64,000 bases of DNA from the NCBI GenBank assembly GCA_964006375.1, contig OZ023265.1:150140769-150204768 (forward strand), given 5' to 3'. How positions within the stretch are numbered: the stretch's first letter is position 1; every line of letters begins with the position of its first letter. The position numbers were made by a program, and so were the translations under genes. Source of the DNA: Tillus elongatus. Lineage: Eukaryota > Arthropoda > Insecta > Coleoptera > Cleridae. The notes below the pieces were generated by a model that was not told the DNA's origin, made no database searches, and was given only the letters and a program-made list of their open reading frames with translations. Shown here in pieces: positions 38,894 to 50,228 of this stretch.

Positions 38894-39661
38894 GGTTAAA
38901 TAACCAGCGATTCTAAACAGTAACTTGGAGCTAGTGTTGGGCACTGACTGACTGATTCGACTCACTGAGTCGACTCCCACCAGTGAATCAAGTGAATCGA
39001 TTCAGTTGCTGAAACGACTCCCGACTCCGAGTCCCGAGTCCGAGTCACCGACTCACTCTCACTTTCAGGACTCTTGGTCCCTGAATCCGAATCCGATTCA
39101 CTGATTCACCACTCACCGACTCATCTCATGATTGAATCGGAATCGGACTCAGGGATTTGAGTCTGAGACTGAGAATGGGAGTCGCCACCTCGCAACAAGA
39201 ATGGGTCGATTCCGATTAGGGTCTCGTACGTGACTTTTACAAAGTAGGAGAGATGATATGGTCAAGGTCAATGCCATAAAGCTATAAGCCATCTTGGCGC
39301 CTAAAAAAGATTACCTGCATCTGCATGCTCTTTGCTTGAGAAATGCCAAAGCTTTAATTATAATTATAAATTATTGAGTATAAATTCTTATTCATACTAA
39401 GTATTACAGTCATTTAATAGTATTAAAAATTATAATTTTCATAAAATACACATAGGTATCTTAAAAACATTGTGTAAAATAAATGGAGAAACCTGTGTAT
39501 TCTGATTATAGTTAATTTTCAATGTTAGTTGATTACCTAAATTAATAGCAGTATTCTTTTATAATGTTTTGTTTCATTATAACTTACATTTGCCTTTATT
39601 TAAGATATCTATAGAATATTAACAATTTACAATAGACGTACACCTACTCCCTTTTCTCTTC

Positions 39662-39774
39662 TAGTGAATTTTCTTAGAAAAAAATCACTAATGGGGAGAT
39701 CTTAACTTTTGAATATTTTTTTTCAAATGAGCGCGAATTAGGACCCCTAGAACAAGGTCCAAGGTCAGTTAAAA

Positions 39775-39776
<2 letters not shown>
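39662..39776 (-). repeat. Dispersed repeat that abuts TA arrays (copy 3)
   Basis: Carries GTGAATTTTCTTAG, CAAATGAGCGCGAATTAGGA and CAAGGTCAGTTAAAAATTTA, then the TA array. Confidence 0.8.

Positions 39777-39869
<93 letters not shown>
39777..39869. repeat. TA array, about 93 bp
   Basis: Inside the hAT-like element, between two oppositely oriented copies of the dispersed repeat. Confidence 0.95.
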
Positions 39870-39872
<3 letters not shown>

Positions 39873-40219
39873 ATATTATAAAACATATAAAAAATCTAAC
39901 GGACCTTGGTTTCGGGTTTTATAGTGGCCCAAATTTGCGCTCATTTGATAAAGTTCGGGACGCAAGAAGTGCGTTATGGTAGTGAATTTTTATTAAATGC
40001 TTCAAATTTGAATAACTCAATTTTCTATAAACTTAGCAAGATTAATTTTGGTATGTAGTAAGGTCTCTCCTAAGACAAGATATCAACCAAATTTTATTAA
40101 AGTAATTTTGTAATTTTCGGAGAAAAAAATTTTTTTGAAAGAAAATTCAAAATTTGAATAATTCAGTTTTCTATAAACTTAGAAAGTTTAATTTTGTTAC
40201 GTTGTAAGGTCTCTGCTAA

Positions 40220-40460
<241 letters not shown>

Positions 40461-41186
40461 TAATATGGCGTGTGTTTGTTTAGATTTAGAACAAATAACA
40501 TATTAAGCTGATGTATCTAATGAAATGTTTTAAGACATATATTTCTCATTTATTCCGCATACTTATTTAATAAACTAAAAAGTTATACAATTTATTTGTT
40601 TGATTACTATTACTATTATTTCATTGCTTTTGTAACTAACAAAGTAGCAATTAGCAATGTTAAATGTTAGGGATAAGCTTTTTATAGCTGTGCGTTATTA
40701 TATTTAGGTCTGATATTTTCACTGTCTCTTTCTACATCTACAATATATAGGCATGTTAGGGTTTTGGGTTTTAGGAGTCATAAATCATAAGGCCCATGTA
40801 AAACTAGAGTGGTTAAGAATTAAAGAGTGAGACATACCCTGGTGACTGGCGACTTATTTTACGTTACGTCACGTTATAGATTAGATTCACGGTCAGGGAG
40901 CGGTTCAAGATTTGAGAATTACAAATCACAATGCATCAATAGGATTCTTGCGACTCCGATTCAGTTATGGACGAGTCATGAGTCTTGAGCGAGGTGAATC
41001 GAGTCCGATTCCGATTCAGTCATGGACGACTCCGAGTCTTAAACAAATCATTAAATCATGAGTCGAGGTGAGTTGGGATTGGGAGTCGGATTCGGAGTCG
41101 ACTCAGTGAGTCGATTCATTTCAGTGAGTTGAATCTTGGGACTCGACTCACTTAAATGACTGATTCTGCCCATCACTACTTGGAGC

Positions 41187-41592
41187 TTGGAGGCCAGTCT
41201 TTCTTAATGTAATGTGTTTTTTGACAATTTGTCAAGCAAAAGTCATCGAAATTTCGAAACGTTTACTTATCCTACCACCTGCCAGATCGCGTGTCACAAT
41301 AGAGCAATGATTTTTATATATGGTTACCACAGTATAACAACATGTTTTATAAGCGAAAAAGGGCAACATTTGTTGGAGCCTTTCTAAAAATATAATAACC
41401 TTCTAGCAACAATATTTGTAGAACACATACTTGAAGGTCCTTTTAGAACATCCTCAGGGTCAAGGTTAAGATCCTTATGAAGAGTTCTCCTCTAGTTTTT
41501 ATATATAAACATAAAATAAATTTCCATCACCTTTATTAAACAAAAAAACAGAATTACCCCAAAAACCACAAAAATAATAACAGAGAGTTATG
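41187..41592. other. Spacer with part of a Penelope-type terminal repeat
   Basis: No gene. From about 41520 the minus strand looks like the sequence downstream of the hammerhead motif at 41593. Confidence 0.4.
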
Positions 41593-41637
41593 CGCTAGAT
41601 ACGTATTTCGACAACGAACTTGTCTTCATCAGTAGCC
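41593..41637 (-). ncRNA. Hammerhead ribozyme motif (type I, Penelope style)
   Basis: Minus strand from 41637: stem I GCTA, core box CTGATGA, one extra A, stem II GACAA-GTTCG-TTGTC, core GAAA, a palindromic stem III ATACGTAT, cleavage base C, then the other stem I strand TAGC. All conserved core bases are present. The two-pair stem III with self-complementary sequence suggests action as a dimer. The extra A between box and stem II is atypical and may lower activity. Flanking sequence resembles a Penelope terminal repeat. Confidence 0.68.
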
Positions 41638-42722
41638 TTTATAAAACATAAAAATGCATATTGGACGGAGATACCTATATATTATTATTATTATAAAATA
41701 CGGAAGCTACAGTAAAACCAAAAGAACTGTTACAGACAATATTCATGTTTGAGACAACACCGCGACATTGCTTTTAGACTATATTGACTATTTAAGCTCT
41801 AAATAAAGTGGATAATCGCTATAGTATTTTATGTTTATGGATATAGGTAAATATTATACCTATCAGAAGATATGGATTATGTGATTCTACTTTGGTTTGT
41901 GTATTAAACACAAGTTCTGATTTTGTCCAAGTTTAAAACTGACAATGCCTTAACTAATTAACTAAACTTCGATGAACCAAATCCTTACTATTATATGTTT
42001 AAATGATTATAGTTATTTTATCATCAGTATTGCGTTATTGTTGTTGTTAATATATTTAACACATAATATAATAACTTCGAGCGTAACAATCTAATGCTCA
42101 TCAAAGAAATTCGGAACAAAACTGTTTCCCCAATTTGTATAATGCATATAACATATTATAAGAACAAGTAAATTACCTGATTCTATTTTGTTTGTGTAAA
42201 CAAAACACCAAAAGATGAGTCTTATTTTATATTTACTCCAAGTTTATAATTAAAAAATTTTCTTTTTAATTAATTGGGCGAAAACTGTTAATGGCTAAAT
42301 ATGTAAATTTTAATGTTAAAAAATGGTTTCATAGAAATAAAAAAATATTTTTTTCTGTGAATTTTATCAAGGCCTAAATAGACAGTGAAATTTTTCGATT
42401 GGCATCCCTTCTTATTTTCGAGATTTGGTGTCAAATCGAAAGACGTCAAACGTCGTAATGTTCTGTTCTAACCTCAACTACATTCTTCACTTCACATTCA
42501 CACTCACACCTCACCTTACACTATTCAGTATTGTTTTAGTTGAAGTTGATTCGGGGAGTGGAGAGTAGAAGTTAAAAGATCACAGCACAGCAGTTTTGTA
42601 GCTTACGTTTTATGTACAGAGTGTTATGTAGTAGTAGACGGGAAGACTGAAGAGCTGAAGTAAGGACAGCATTTTGTAGTTTATAATTGTCTTCTTTATA
42701 AATTAAGTCTTCCCAAAATATC
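41638..42722. other. Spacer and OTUD6B promoter/5' UTR region
   Basis: No gene seen. The stretch 42450-42722, more mixed in composition and without repeats, probably holds the OTUD6B promoter and 5' UTR. A frame-free leader precedes the ATG at 42723. Confidence 0.4.
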
Positions 42723-43622
42723 ATGGAAAGCAAGTGTGTTCCTAGTTTCGACCGATTAACTGACGAAGATCTTTTTAAGAAACATCGACAAGAACGTAGA
42801 GATTTACAAGCAAAAATACAATCGCTTAAAAAAACCATACCCAAAGGAGACAAAAAGAAGAAAAAAGAAATAACCGAATTAGTTGCCAAAATGGAACAAG
42901 ATTTAACTGAACAGCAGAACAAAGAGTTAATGTCGGAGACGCCCGCAGAAAACGGGTTTGAGGACGATGATTCAGTATCAGTTCAAGAAAACGACGTGGA
43001 AAATTCAAATTCACGAGTTTCGAGAGCTAGGAGGCGCAGAGAAAAGAAGGAACAAGAAGACAGGGAAAGAGAAAAAAGGATACAAGAACAAGCAGAATTG
43101 AACAGAGAAGGCCCTAGGGTACAAGAGACAAATACCATTAAAGATTCTTTAAAAACATTAGGCCTTGGTTTACATAACATAGCAGCTGATGGTAATTGTT
43201 TGTATTGTGCTGTTAATCACCAGTTACAGACTAAATGCAAGGAATCTTACAATATACAGAAACTTCGGAAGCTGACTGCAGATTTCATGCGTGATCACAA
43301 AGATGAATTTTTTCCATTTATGTATAATGATTCTGATGAACCAGTTAATGAGGAGCAGTTTGAAGAATATTGCAAGGACGTTGCGGACACTAAACTGTGG
43401 GGTGGGCAACTAGAACTAAAAGCATTATCACAACTCTTGAAGTGTCCCATTAAAATTATACAAGCTTCAGGGCCACCAACATTGCAGGGTGAAAATTTTG
43501 ATGGGCCAGAACTAGTTTTAACTTATCACAGGCATTTGTATAGACTAGGTGAACACTATAATTCTACAACTGCTCTCGAAGAAACTGTTGATGAAGATGA
43601 AGGGTTCAAAGCATATATTTGA
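42723..43622 (+). CDS. OTUD6B: OTU domain deubiquitinase 6B (single exon, complete)
   Basis: A cysteine protease that removes ubiquitin chains and is associated with translation initiation and proteasome assembly. The 299-residue length is close to human OTUD6B (293). The N-terminal half (about 10-135) is a charged coiled coil (RHRQERRDLQAKIQ.., RRRREKKEQEDREREKR). The OTU fold follows: HNIAADGNCLYCAVNHQL with catalytic Asp156 and Cys159, WGGQLELKALSQLL, and LVLTYHRHLYRLGEHYNS with the active-site His278. All three catalytic residues are present. ATG context (ATCATGG) is good, and an in-frame stop lies upstream. No intron splits the coding region. It runs divergently from HADHA, about 4 kb away. 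No canonical AATAAA is seen within 200 bases of the stop. Confidence 0.95.
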   Translation: MESKCVPSFDRLTDEDLFKKHRQERRDLQAKIQSLKKTIPKGDKKKKKEITELVAKMEQDLTEQQNKELMSETPAENGFEDDDSVSVQENDVENSNSRVSRARRRREKKEQEDREREKRIQEQAELNREGPRVQETNTIKDSLKTLGLGLHNIAADGNCLYCAVNHQLQTKCKESYNIQKLRKLTADFMRDHKDEFFPFMYNDSDEPVNEEQFEEYCKDVADTKLWGGQLELKALSQLLKCPIKIIQASGPPTLQGENFDGPELVLTYHRHLYRLGEHYNSTTALEETVDEDEGFKAYI

Positions 43623-44219
43623 GTGTTAACAAGAATAAGCTTTTATTGACTTACGAATAGGTAGTGTTAACTGAAGGAACATTTATGTAATATTTACAAT
43701 GTTATTTTTACTTCTAACATTATATGCTACGAACTTGTAAGTAAACCAATTTTAAATTCTGTATATAAAACCAAGTAAATCTTTGCATTAGAATCATTAC
43801 TTTTAATGTTATATTCCTGTTTTAAAAGCTGTGGAGATTGGTATACAAAATATTGCAATTAGCAGTCAAATATATGCATTAATAGTGGACAATATATGTG
43901 TACAAGGTGAGACAGATGTTTCCTGCCTCCTACTGTTAAAATATATACTATTTAAAAATTTTAAGTTGTACATACAGAGTTCAGAAAAAAAACTACACAG
44001 TATTTTAGGTTTTTGGAACCAAGAATAATTCATTAATTGTTGCCCTTGCTTGATGTTTTATTTTGTTTAACCCATGCGTTGTCAGCTCCGTTGCACATAA
44101 CCCACAGGTTATGGTGCTCCACATTTTTGTGGTCAACTTGTATGTTATTCTGGCCAGTCTGCTGTAGTATGGCGTTCACTTTAGCAACAAGTGTTGAGTG
44201 TAATTAGAATAGAATATTA
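43623..44219. other. OTUD6B 3' flank, nothing else recognised
   Basis: A/T-rich 3' UTR. From about 44031 the sequence ATTAATTGTTGCCCTTGCTTG resembles the leader of the Penelope-type terminal repeats. Confidence 0.4.
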
Positions 44220-44353
44220 CATACAGACTTGGAGACTACTTCTCTGGCTTCACTGTTGGGTTTCTGTAGGTGAAGGGCAGAGCCAGCGCGTAAGCTAACT
44301 GGAGCAAGAGGTCCTTATGAATTCTAGATGTTCTCTGATGTTGTTGAACATTT

Positions 44354-44392
44354 CTGTGACTAGTTTTGCTGCTTGACAGCATTCTCAGACAG
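44354..44392 (-). ncRNA. Degenerate hammerhead motif in Penelope terminal repeat
   Basis: Minus strand: stem I CTGT and ACAG pair exactly. The box reads CTGAGAA (one core change), then an extra T, stem II GCTG-TCAAG-CAGC, core AAAAC instead of GAAAC, palindromic ACTAGT, cleavage C. The fold is clear but two core changes predict loss of activity. Confidence 0.5.
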
Positions 44393-44699
44393 ATAAAAAT
44401 TGAATTAGTACGCAATCATGACAACTACAAATAAAGATCTGTTGCTGTTATGTTTTCATTAAAAAATTCATCAAATTTAAAATAAAATGAAACAGATGAC
44501 GGATGAGGCTTTCAGAATGTCTACGTGATGTATGTCAATATTTAACATAAAAATAGAACTAGCCTATAATAACAGTTACAACAATAAAATAACTAAACAA
44601 TAACAGTAATAAAGCAGTCTCTATACAACGAAAATATCGACATACTTCAACTCATTATCTTATTACAACTTATTTGAAAGAATAGTTAAATTTATTTTC

Positions 44700-46910
44700 T
44701 TTCACTTATTTAATTAGGAAGAAGAATATCAAAGAAAGGGGAATTCATTAAATAAGTTTGCTCATTTAAAACAAGGTAGCTATTGTCGTGTGTGTGCTTT
44801 TGACTTCTAAAGTTTTAAAAAAGTCTAGTTTACGTTTGTCATTACAAAAATGTTAAATTTCTAGTAGTTTGACCTATGTAGATTGCGTTACAGTGTGTAC
44901 AAGCTAATTTATAAACTCCAGCTTTTGTCAAGAAACAAGATTTTTCTTTCGTGTTAAATAGCCAATCATGCGTCGTGTTGTAAGATTTAAAAGCTACCTT
45001 TGTATTTGTACAGGTATTTAAAATTTTTGAAATGTTTTCTGAAATGGTTCCAAAATAAGTTATCGAAACGTACCATTTGCCTGTTTTGTCTCTAATATTT
45101 GGATAAATTAAATTAACCGCTAATTTGTATTATTTTCTCGCGATTATTTTACCTATTAATTTAACAGAGTAGCCATTATTAAATGCTGTTTGCGGAATTA
45201 TTGAAATTTCTTTTTCAAAATTGTTTTGTGACATAGGTATTGAAAATGCACGATGTATCATAGAATGGTAGGCTGGCAGTTTTTGAGAAAAAGGGTGACA
45301 TGAATCGTATGGTATGGTTGTGTCAATGTAAGCTGGTTTCCTATATATTGAAAAGTCAAATGAATTATTTTCTAACCTTCTAATCGTTAAGTCTAAAAAA
45401 AATTATACAACTGTTAGCTTCTTCTTCTAAAGTAAACTTAATATTTGTGTGAAAGTTATTGATAAAATTTAAAAATTCATTTAATTCTGCATGGCTACCT
45501 TGAAAACATGCTAAAATATCATCTACGTATCTGTACCAAAAGACGATATTATGCAAAAGTTCTGATGTTAAAATTTCGTTTTCTAAGTTTTCCATAAATA
45601 TGTGGGCTAATAAATGTGACAACGGACTACCCATAGGTAGGCCTTCATTTTGCATATAAATTTTATCATTAAATGTAAAATAGTTTTGTTTTATACATTC
45701 GTTAAAAAGATTAATTGTTTCTTGTCTTTTTATGACATTTACGTTCTTTTCTATTAAAACGTTTTTTAATAGAGGTAAACATTCTCTAGGAGGTATCTTA
45801 GAATACATGCTACAAACATCAAACGAGACTAATTTACTACTTGCAGGAATAATTAAGTTATTTGACTTTTGTGTTAGTTCATAAGAATTCTTAACTGAAT
45901 GTTTTGGAATGTAATTGTATTCTCTAATAATAATAATAATAACCAGTTTGCTCGCTATCTTATGATTAGGTGTATTAACATAGCTAACTACTGGCCTCAC
46001 CGAAATATTTGGCTTAGGAATTTTCAGGTAGCCATACATGTTTGTTGGTTGTGGGCTTTTATATAAAAAGTATTTCTTTTCTTGTTGGCTAAACAGATAT
46101 ACATTTTTAAGTTCATTTTTTAGTTTTGTCTGAAATGGGTTTGTTGGGTCTATCCTAATTTCTGTTAAATTTTCTGTAGTAATAAAATCATTAATTTTAA
46201 TGTTATATGCGTACCTTCTTATAGCTACAGTTGTATTTCATTTATCAGCTTTAGTAAAAACTAATCATTTTCTGATATTTTATGTTGAACAGATTTTACA
46301 ATTTGAGTTTGGGTAATTTGATGTTTGTCATATTTTGAAGTTAAATGTCTTAAGAATTTACATATTTTTAATCTTTCATATTGCCTTATAGATCTGGAAG
46401 CAATTTCGGATTCAGAAGCTAATATCTCTTTAATTTCGTTTGTAAATTTTAATTTCGGGCAGTATTTATATCCTTTACATAGAAAAGAAATTTCTTGTTG
46501 TAAAATCTCTTGTAGAACTTATGTGTTTGTGGGGGAGGTCTTTCTCGATTATGTAAATGTTGTGTCATTTCTAGGTTTCTAATTTTGTTTGTCTGTGTTA
46601 AGCGTTTTTAAAAATTTCAATTCACTAACATATGTATTTGGTCATCTAATATGTCAAATTCTACTGGATGTAATTTATAAGTAAGTTCTGAATGTATTAC
46701 CTTGATATAAAAAAGCAAACTATCACGAATTGAAAACCATTTCTTGGATTCTTCTTTCAGCCAGATGAAGCTGGCTTTTCTGGTAGCAATTTTTGATTGA
46801 TTTGATGTTGCAGTAGTCATTATAATTACGTACTTCGGGATAACCTTCTTTCTTATGCACTCTTGGTTAAACCATGCATTATGGGAAGCGTTCATCTGCT
46901 TGATTTTCAA
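44700..46910 (-). pseudogene. Penelope reverse transcriptase and GIY-YIG endonuclease pseudogene
   Basis: From 46910 down: an N-terminal stretch (KIKQMNASHNAWFNQECIRK, FIWLKEESKKWFSIRD), then the polymerase (KPNISVRPVVSYVNTPNHK, LVSFDVCSMYSKIPP, GLPMGSPLSHLLAHIFMENL, FWYRYVDDILACFQG with the catalytic YVDD) to 45380, then the linker FSQKLPAYHSMIHRAFSIPM. The endonuclease start is GVYKLACTHCNAIYIGQT near 44915-44860. Stops and shifts (for example near 45130, 46250 and 46580) break it. Two enzymes in one frame define the Penelope class. Confidence 0.85.
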
Positions 46911-47123
46911 TTTTCTATAAAAATGAGCAAACTGCGATAGAAGACCTCTTCAATTAATTGATTGTTGTTGCCTTTACTTGCTGAAACTGGTACATACTAC
47001 ATACAGACTTAGAGACTACCTCTCTGGCTTAAGTGTTGGGTTTCTGTAGGTGAAGGGCGTAACCAGCGCGTAAGCTAACTGAAGCAAGAGGCCCTTGTGA
47101 ATTCTAGATGTTCTCTAGTCACA

Positions 47124-47345
47124 GAAACGTTGAACAACATTAGTTTCATAGATGCCCATGTTATAACCAAGTGTTGTTACAAACTGCACTATGATATTAA
47201 ATTCTGTATTATTTATTAATCCATGTTGGTTTGGGTCTAGAAAACATGCACCGCCTAAAGCATCATGTGTCATGAATCCTTTCTGTGATTCCCACATTTC
47301 CATAATTTTTTGTTGGTCTGTTAAAGAAAAAGCACCAGATAGCAC
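47124..47345 (-). pseudogene. hAT-type transposase fragment
   Basis: The frame LSGAFSLTDQQKIMEMWESQ then ALGGACFLDPNQHGLINNTE resembles the region before the dimerisation domain of hAT transposase-like proteins (ALxAAxxLDP..HG). It is cut at 47124 by the Penelope terminal repeat. The assignment rests on this one block and could instead reflect a host gene derived from such an element. Confidence 0.45.
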
Positions 47346-47409
47346 ACCTATAAATGTGCTGAAATTTCTATATAAACATTGGTCTGGGCATACTTATAAT
47401 TACTAATTT

Positions 47410-47751
47410 ACCTACAAAATGGCGAAATATTTTCAATCAGCTTCTTAAATTTATAATTAAAAAATGTAAGGTTTAATTATTGGAATGATTAAGTGAATTC
47501 CTATGGAGATAATTTAAATTTTTCTTGAAATGTGGTTTTCCTCCTTTTACTCCTAATTTTTAAGATTAGACCAGAACAAGGTGATAAATAAGGTGACTAA
47601 AAACTGATCTCTTCCAAAGGTATTTTTAAAAGAAGCCACGATGTATGTAGGAGAAAAAAGCATCGTCTGATTGGCTCCTATTTATTCCATGCTGGAAGTC
47701 ATGTGCATTTGAATTCTCGCCTACACATGAGGCTTTTAAATTATCTTTAAT
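47410..47751. other. Nothing recognised
   Basis: A/T-rich sequence without gene or clear repeat. Confidence 0.4.
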
Positions 47752-47960
47752 TAAAAATTGAAACTGACCCCGGATATGGGTTCTAGGGATCCTAGTTTTT
47801 TTTTTTTTTGTTCCCTCAGGGCTCGTCCGCGACCTTGCCGCCCCGATAGCACCGCAACCCTAGGGATCCTAGTTTGCGCTCATTTGAAAAAATTTTTGCA
47901 AAGTCTTTCCATCGATACCTCTTTATTAGTTAATTTTTTAAAAATAAAAATTCACTAAAA
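47752..47960 (+). repeat. Dispersed repeat copy 5, split by an ultrashort LINE insertion
   Basis: ATTGAAACTGACCCCGGATA, then after the insertion GTTTGCGCTCATTTGAAAA and GCAAAGTCTTTCCATCGATA. No TA array accompanies this copy. Confidence 0.85.
47799..47859 (-). mobile_element. Ultrashort LINE family 2 tail insertion
   Basis: About 45 bases of LINE 3' tail plus an A-run on the minus strand, flanked by an exact 16-base duplication CTAGGGATCCTAGTTT at 47783-47798 and 47860-47875. Confidence 0.93.
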
Positions 47961-49039
47961 ATGAAGGGCTCGCCTATTTTTCCCCGAAAATGTATTATAA
48001 AAAAACCTACTTACTAGACTTAATAATTATTAACTACTTACCTAGTTTTCCTCTAGTTAGTTATACGTTATAGTAGTTAAAAAGTCCTTTAAAAAGTTAA
48101 CTTTAAATTTAAAATATTATCCACTGAATTAATCACAGTATCACAATTATTTTGTCCACTTATTAAGCAACCCGAAGTAGTGGCCATCATAATAATAATA
48201 ATTGTCTTGTTAGAACATGTAAACAACAAAGAAATGATCTAATTAAAAATCAATCCGACGCGAAGACGAAAATTAGTAGGTAGTAGGTACACACGCTCTG
48301 CCAAAAGTCCACTACAAACTGGAAGTGTGTAATTTTATAGCACACAACAGGCTGGTTATTCGGTCGTTTTCGATGATGATAGGCGATCATTGCGCACTGA
48401 AGTATCGCATTTCCTGAGAGCGCCGAAAAATACACACCGCCGCCTGACTGCTTTATATGGATATGGATGTATATTTATTTATTTGTTTAAATTATACAGT
48501 ACGCTAATACAACAAGTCAAAGACTTGTGCTGTACATTAACGTAATTTAATATATAATATTATATCCAAAATTGCTTGTCAGTAAGAATCCAAATTTTGC
48601 ACTTCAAATTTTGACATACCAAATAAAATTTCTTTTTGCTTCCAATTTCTTCCTTCTGATGCCTTAACCATTGCCTTCATTTACAACAAATCTTTATATC
48701 TTTATTTTACTTTTTCATGTACAATTCATCCTAACATATCCATATTTTTGCCAAAATAATCAATTTTATTTAAGACCAAAAATGACACTAGAGTTTGACG
48801 TAACTAATGTCTGCAACGATTAACACTATACTTATTCTGATTCTGTATTAATGGCTGTCGACTCTTTGCGATCCTCGATATACTAATTTTGATTGTTGAA
48901 TGCAGGAGGTAAAAAAGTAAATAAAAATTTATTAAAATATAGCATAGCAAAAATATTATTTTTTCCACGGCAGGCGGCAGTTCGCGCGCACGGGCGCACT
49001 TATTGAGGAGCCGCCCCTGGTCTTGCCTCATCACCATTC
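47961..49039. other. Intergenic, mostly unrecognised
   Basis: A LINE-like 3' tail (TATTTATTTATTTGTTTAAA) is seen on the minus strand near 48470. A GC-rich palindromic stretch at 48957-49019, ending CCGCCCCTG, looks like a terminal remnant of an hAT-type element. No gene is seen. Confidence 0.4.
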
Positions 49040-49317
49040 TGCATTGTTTAAAAGAGGCTTCTTGTGAGAGTCTGTCTCTTTGTATAATTGGTTGCCAAGT
49101 GCTTTCAAGTTACTTAATATTAATAAGTTTACAAATAAGTTGAAAATATTGCTGGCAGACAAGCATTTTTTTTTTCGCTTTTATTCACATATGTGTGCAT
49201 TGTATGTCTTTCTCTAACTTTCTTTTGTCTCATACCTTCCATTGTAGCGATTTTTTGTTTTCTTTTGATGGTTACCTGTATTACGGGCGGGATCCTGCCC
49301 TGTGGCTTGTGTGTGTG
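49040..49317 (+). mobile_element. LINE 3' fragment, left half (right half 51370-51640)
   Basis: Frame VYNWLPSAFKLLNINKFTNK LKILLADKHF-like is a typical last segment of jockey/CR1 LINEs. The mariner-like element at 49320-51367 interrupts it. The 3' end resumes at 51370 and closes with AATAAAGTCAGTTATTATTA near 51620. Confidence 0.65.
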
Positions 49318-49437
49318 TACAGGGTGATTCTTTATAATGTCACCCCCCTTTAACTTGTATTAAATGTCCCAAAAAAATTGAAAGTATGGTTATGTAGGTG
49401 TAAGGCTAGATGCATTCTCGCAACAATTAGAACCGTA

Positions 49438-49468
49438 GACCGGTTTCGCTCTCATTAGAGCTCTTCAG
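49438..49468 (-). ncRNA. Hammerhead ribozyme core, unit 1
   Basis: Minus strand: box CTGAAGA, stem II GCTCT-AATG-AGAGC, core GAAAC, palindromic ACCGGT, cleavage triplet GTC. All invariant core bases are present. Stem III can form well only between two molecules. Stem I is weak. Confidence 0.65.
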
Positions 49469-49564
49469 GGCTAACAATTTTCTAAATTAAGTGTCCCAAC
49501 AAAATTGAAAGTATGGTTATGTAGGTGTAAGGCTAGATGCATTCGCGCAACAATTAGAACCGTA

Positions 49565-49595
49565 GACCGGTTTCGCTCTTATTCGAGCTCTTCAG
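49565..49595 (-). ncRNA. Hammerhead ribozyme core, unit 2
   Basis: Minus strand: CTGAAGA, stem II GCTC-GAATAA-GAGC, GAAAC, ACCGGT, GTC. Core intact, stem II four pairs. Confidence 0.62.
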
Positions 49596-49768
49596 GGCTA
49601 ACAATTTTCTAAATTGTTAGTTGTATTACTGAAGAGCTCTAATGAGACCGAAACCGGTGTACGGTTCTAATTGTTGCAAGAATGCATCTAGCCTTACATA
49701 CTTTGTCCCTATATTGAGGTAGAAATGGGCCAGGGCTGACAATTTTCTAAATTGTTAGTTATTTGTAT

Positions 49769-49799
49769 ACTGAAGAGCTTTAATGAGAGCGAAACCGGT
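49769..49799 (+). ncRNA. Hammerhead ribozyme core, unit 4
   Basis: Plus strand: CTGAAGA, stem II GCTTT-AATG-AGAGC with one wobble, GAAAC, ACCGGT, GTT cleavage triplet. Core intact. Unit 3 (49629-49659) has a stem II mismatch and a GTG triplet and should be inactive. Confidence 0.58.
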
Positions 49800-50228
49800 T
49801 TACGTTTCTAATTGTTGCGAGAATGCATCTAGCCTTACATACTTTGTCCCTATATTGGGGTAGAAATGGGCCAGGGCTGACAATTTTCTAAATTGTTAGT
49901 TGTATACAGTCTCTATTTTTTTAACACTTTGTGTTATTTGGAGCTGGCGTGACAACATACTACTTGGTTCCGCAACTATGTGGCGGCACGTTTACCACTC
50001 ACTTAGTGTTTCTACGTATTAAAAAAAATTGAAAAATGATCAGTATACAGGGAAAACCAAAAAGTTCATTTTTTTTCAGTGGATCACCCTATATATGAAT
50101 TTATTTTTCGATTCCTCGTAAAATTCTAAGCATAATTATATATAACATACCGTATACTTAAAATGAATAGTTTTTGATATATTCGCATTTGAAACGTTAT
50201 CATCACAAATTTTATTAAACCAAAACAA

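Larger units (their letters stand above)
44220..47140 (-). mobile_element. Penelope-like element with terminal repeats, decayed
   Basis: Direct terminal repeats at about 44225-44360 and 46985-47110 share CAGACTT.GAGACTAC, TGTTGGGTTTCTGTAGGTGA and CGCGTAAGCTAACTG. Between them, a minus-strand reading frame encodes a Penelope reverse transcriptase and a GIY-YIG endonuclease. The right repeat ends in an inverted scrap (CTAGTCACAGAAACGTTGAA at 47115), as is typical of these repeats. The element is inserted into an hAT-type gene fragment whose remainder begins at 47124. Confidence 0.86.
49401..49915. repeat. Hammerhead-bearing repeat cluster
   Basis: Two direct units (period 127) read TAAGGCTAGATGCATTC..GCAACAATTAGAAC..GACCGGTTTCGCTCT. 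Two further units (period 140) follow in the opposite orientation (GAAGAGCT..AATGAGA..CGAAACCGGT, then TGCATCTAGCCTTACATACT). Each unit contains a hammerhead core. The first duplication also copied part of the transposon end (GAAAGTATGGTTATGTAGGT). Confidence 0.85.

Noticed and set aside
42723..43622. OTUD6B as a retrocopy because it lacks introns
   Set aside because: No target duplication or A-tail is seen and the upstream region looks like a normal promoter, so there is no positive evidence.
49629..49659. Third unit as an active hammerhead
   Set aside because: Stem II has a C-C mismatch and the cleavage triplet is GTG, which hammerheads do not cut.
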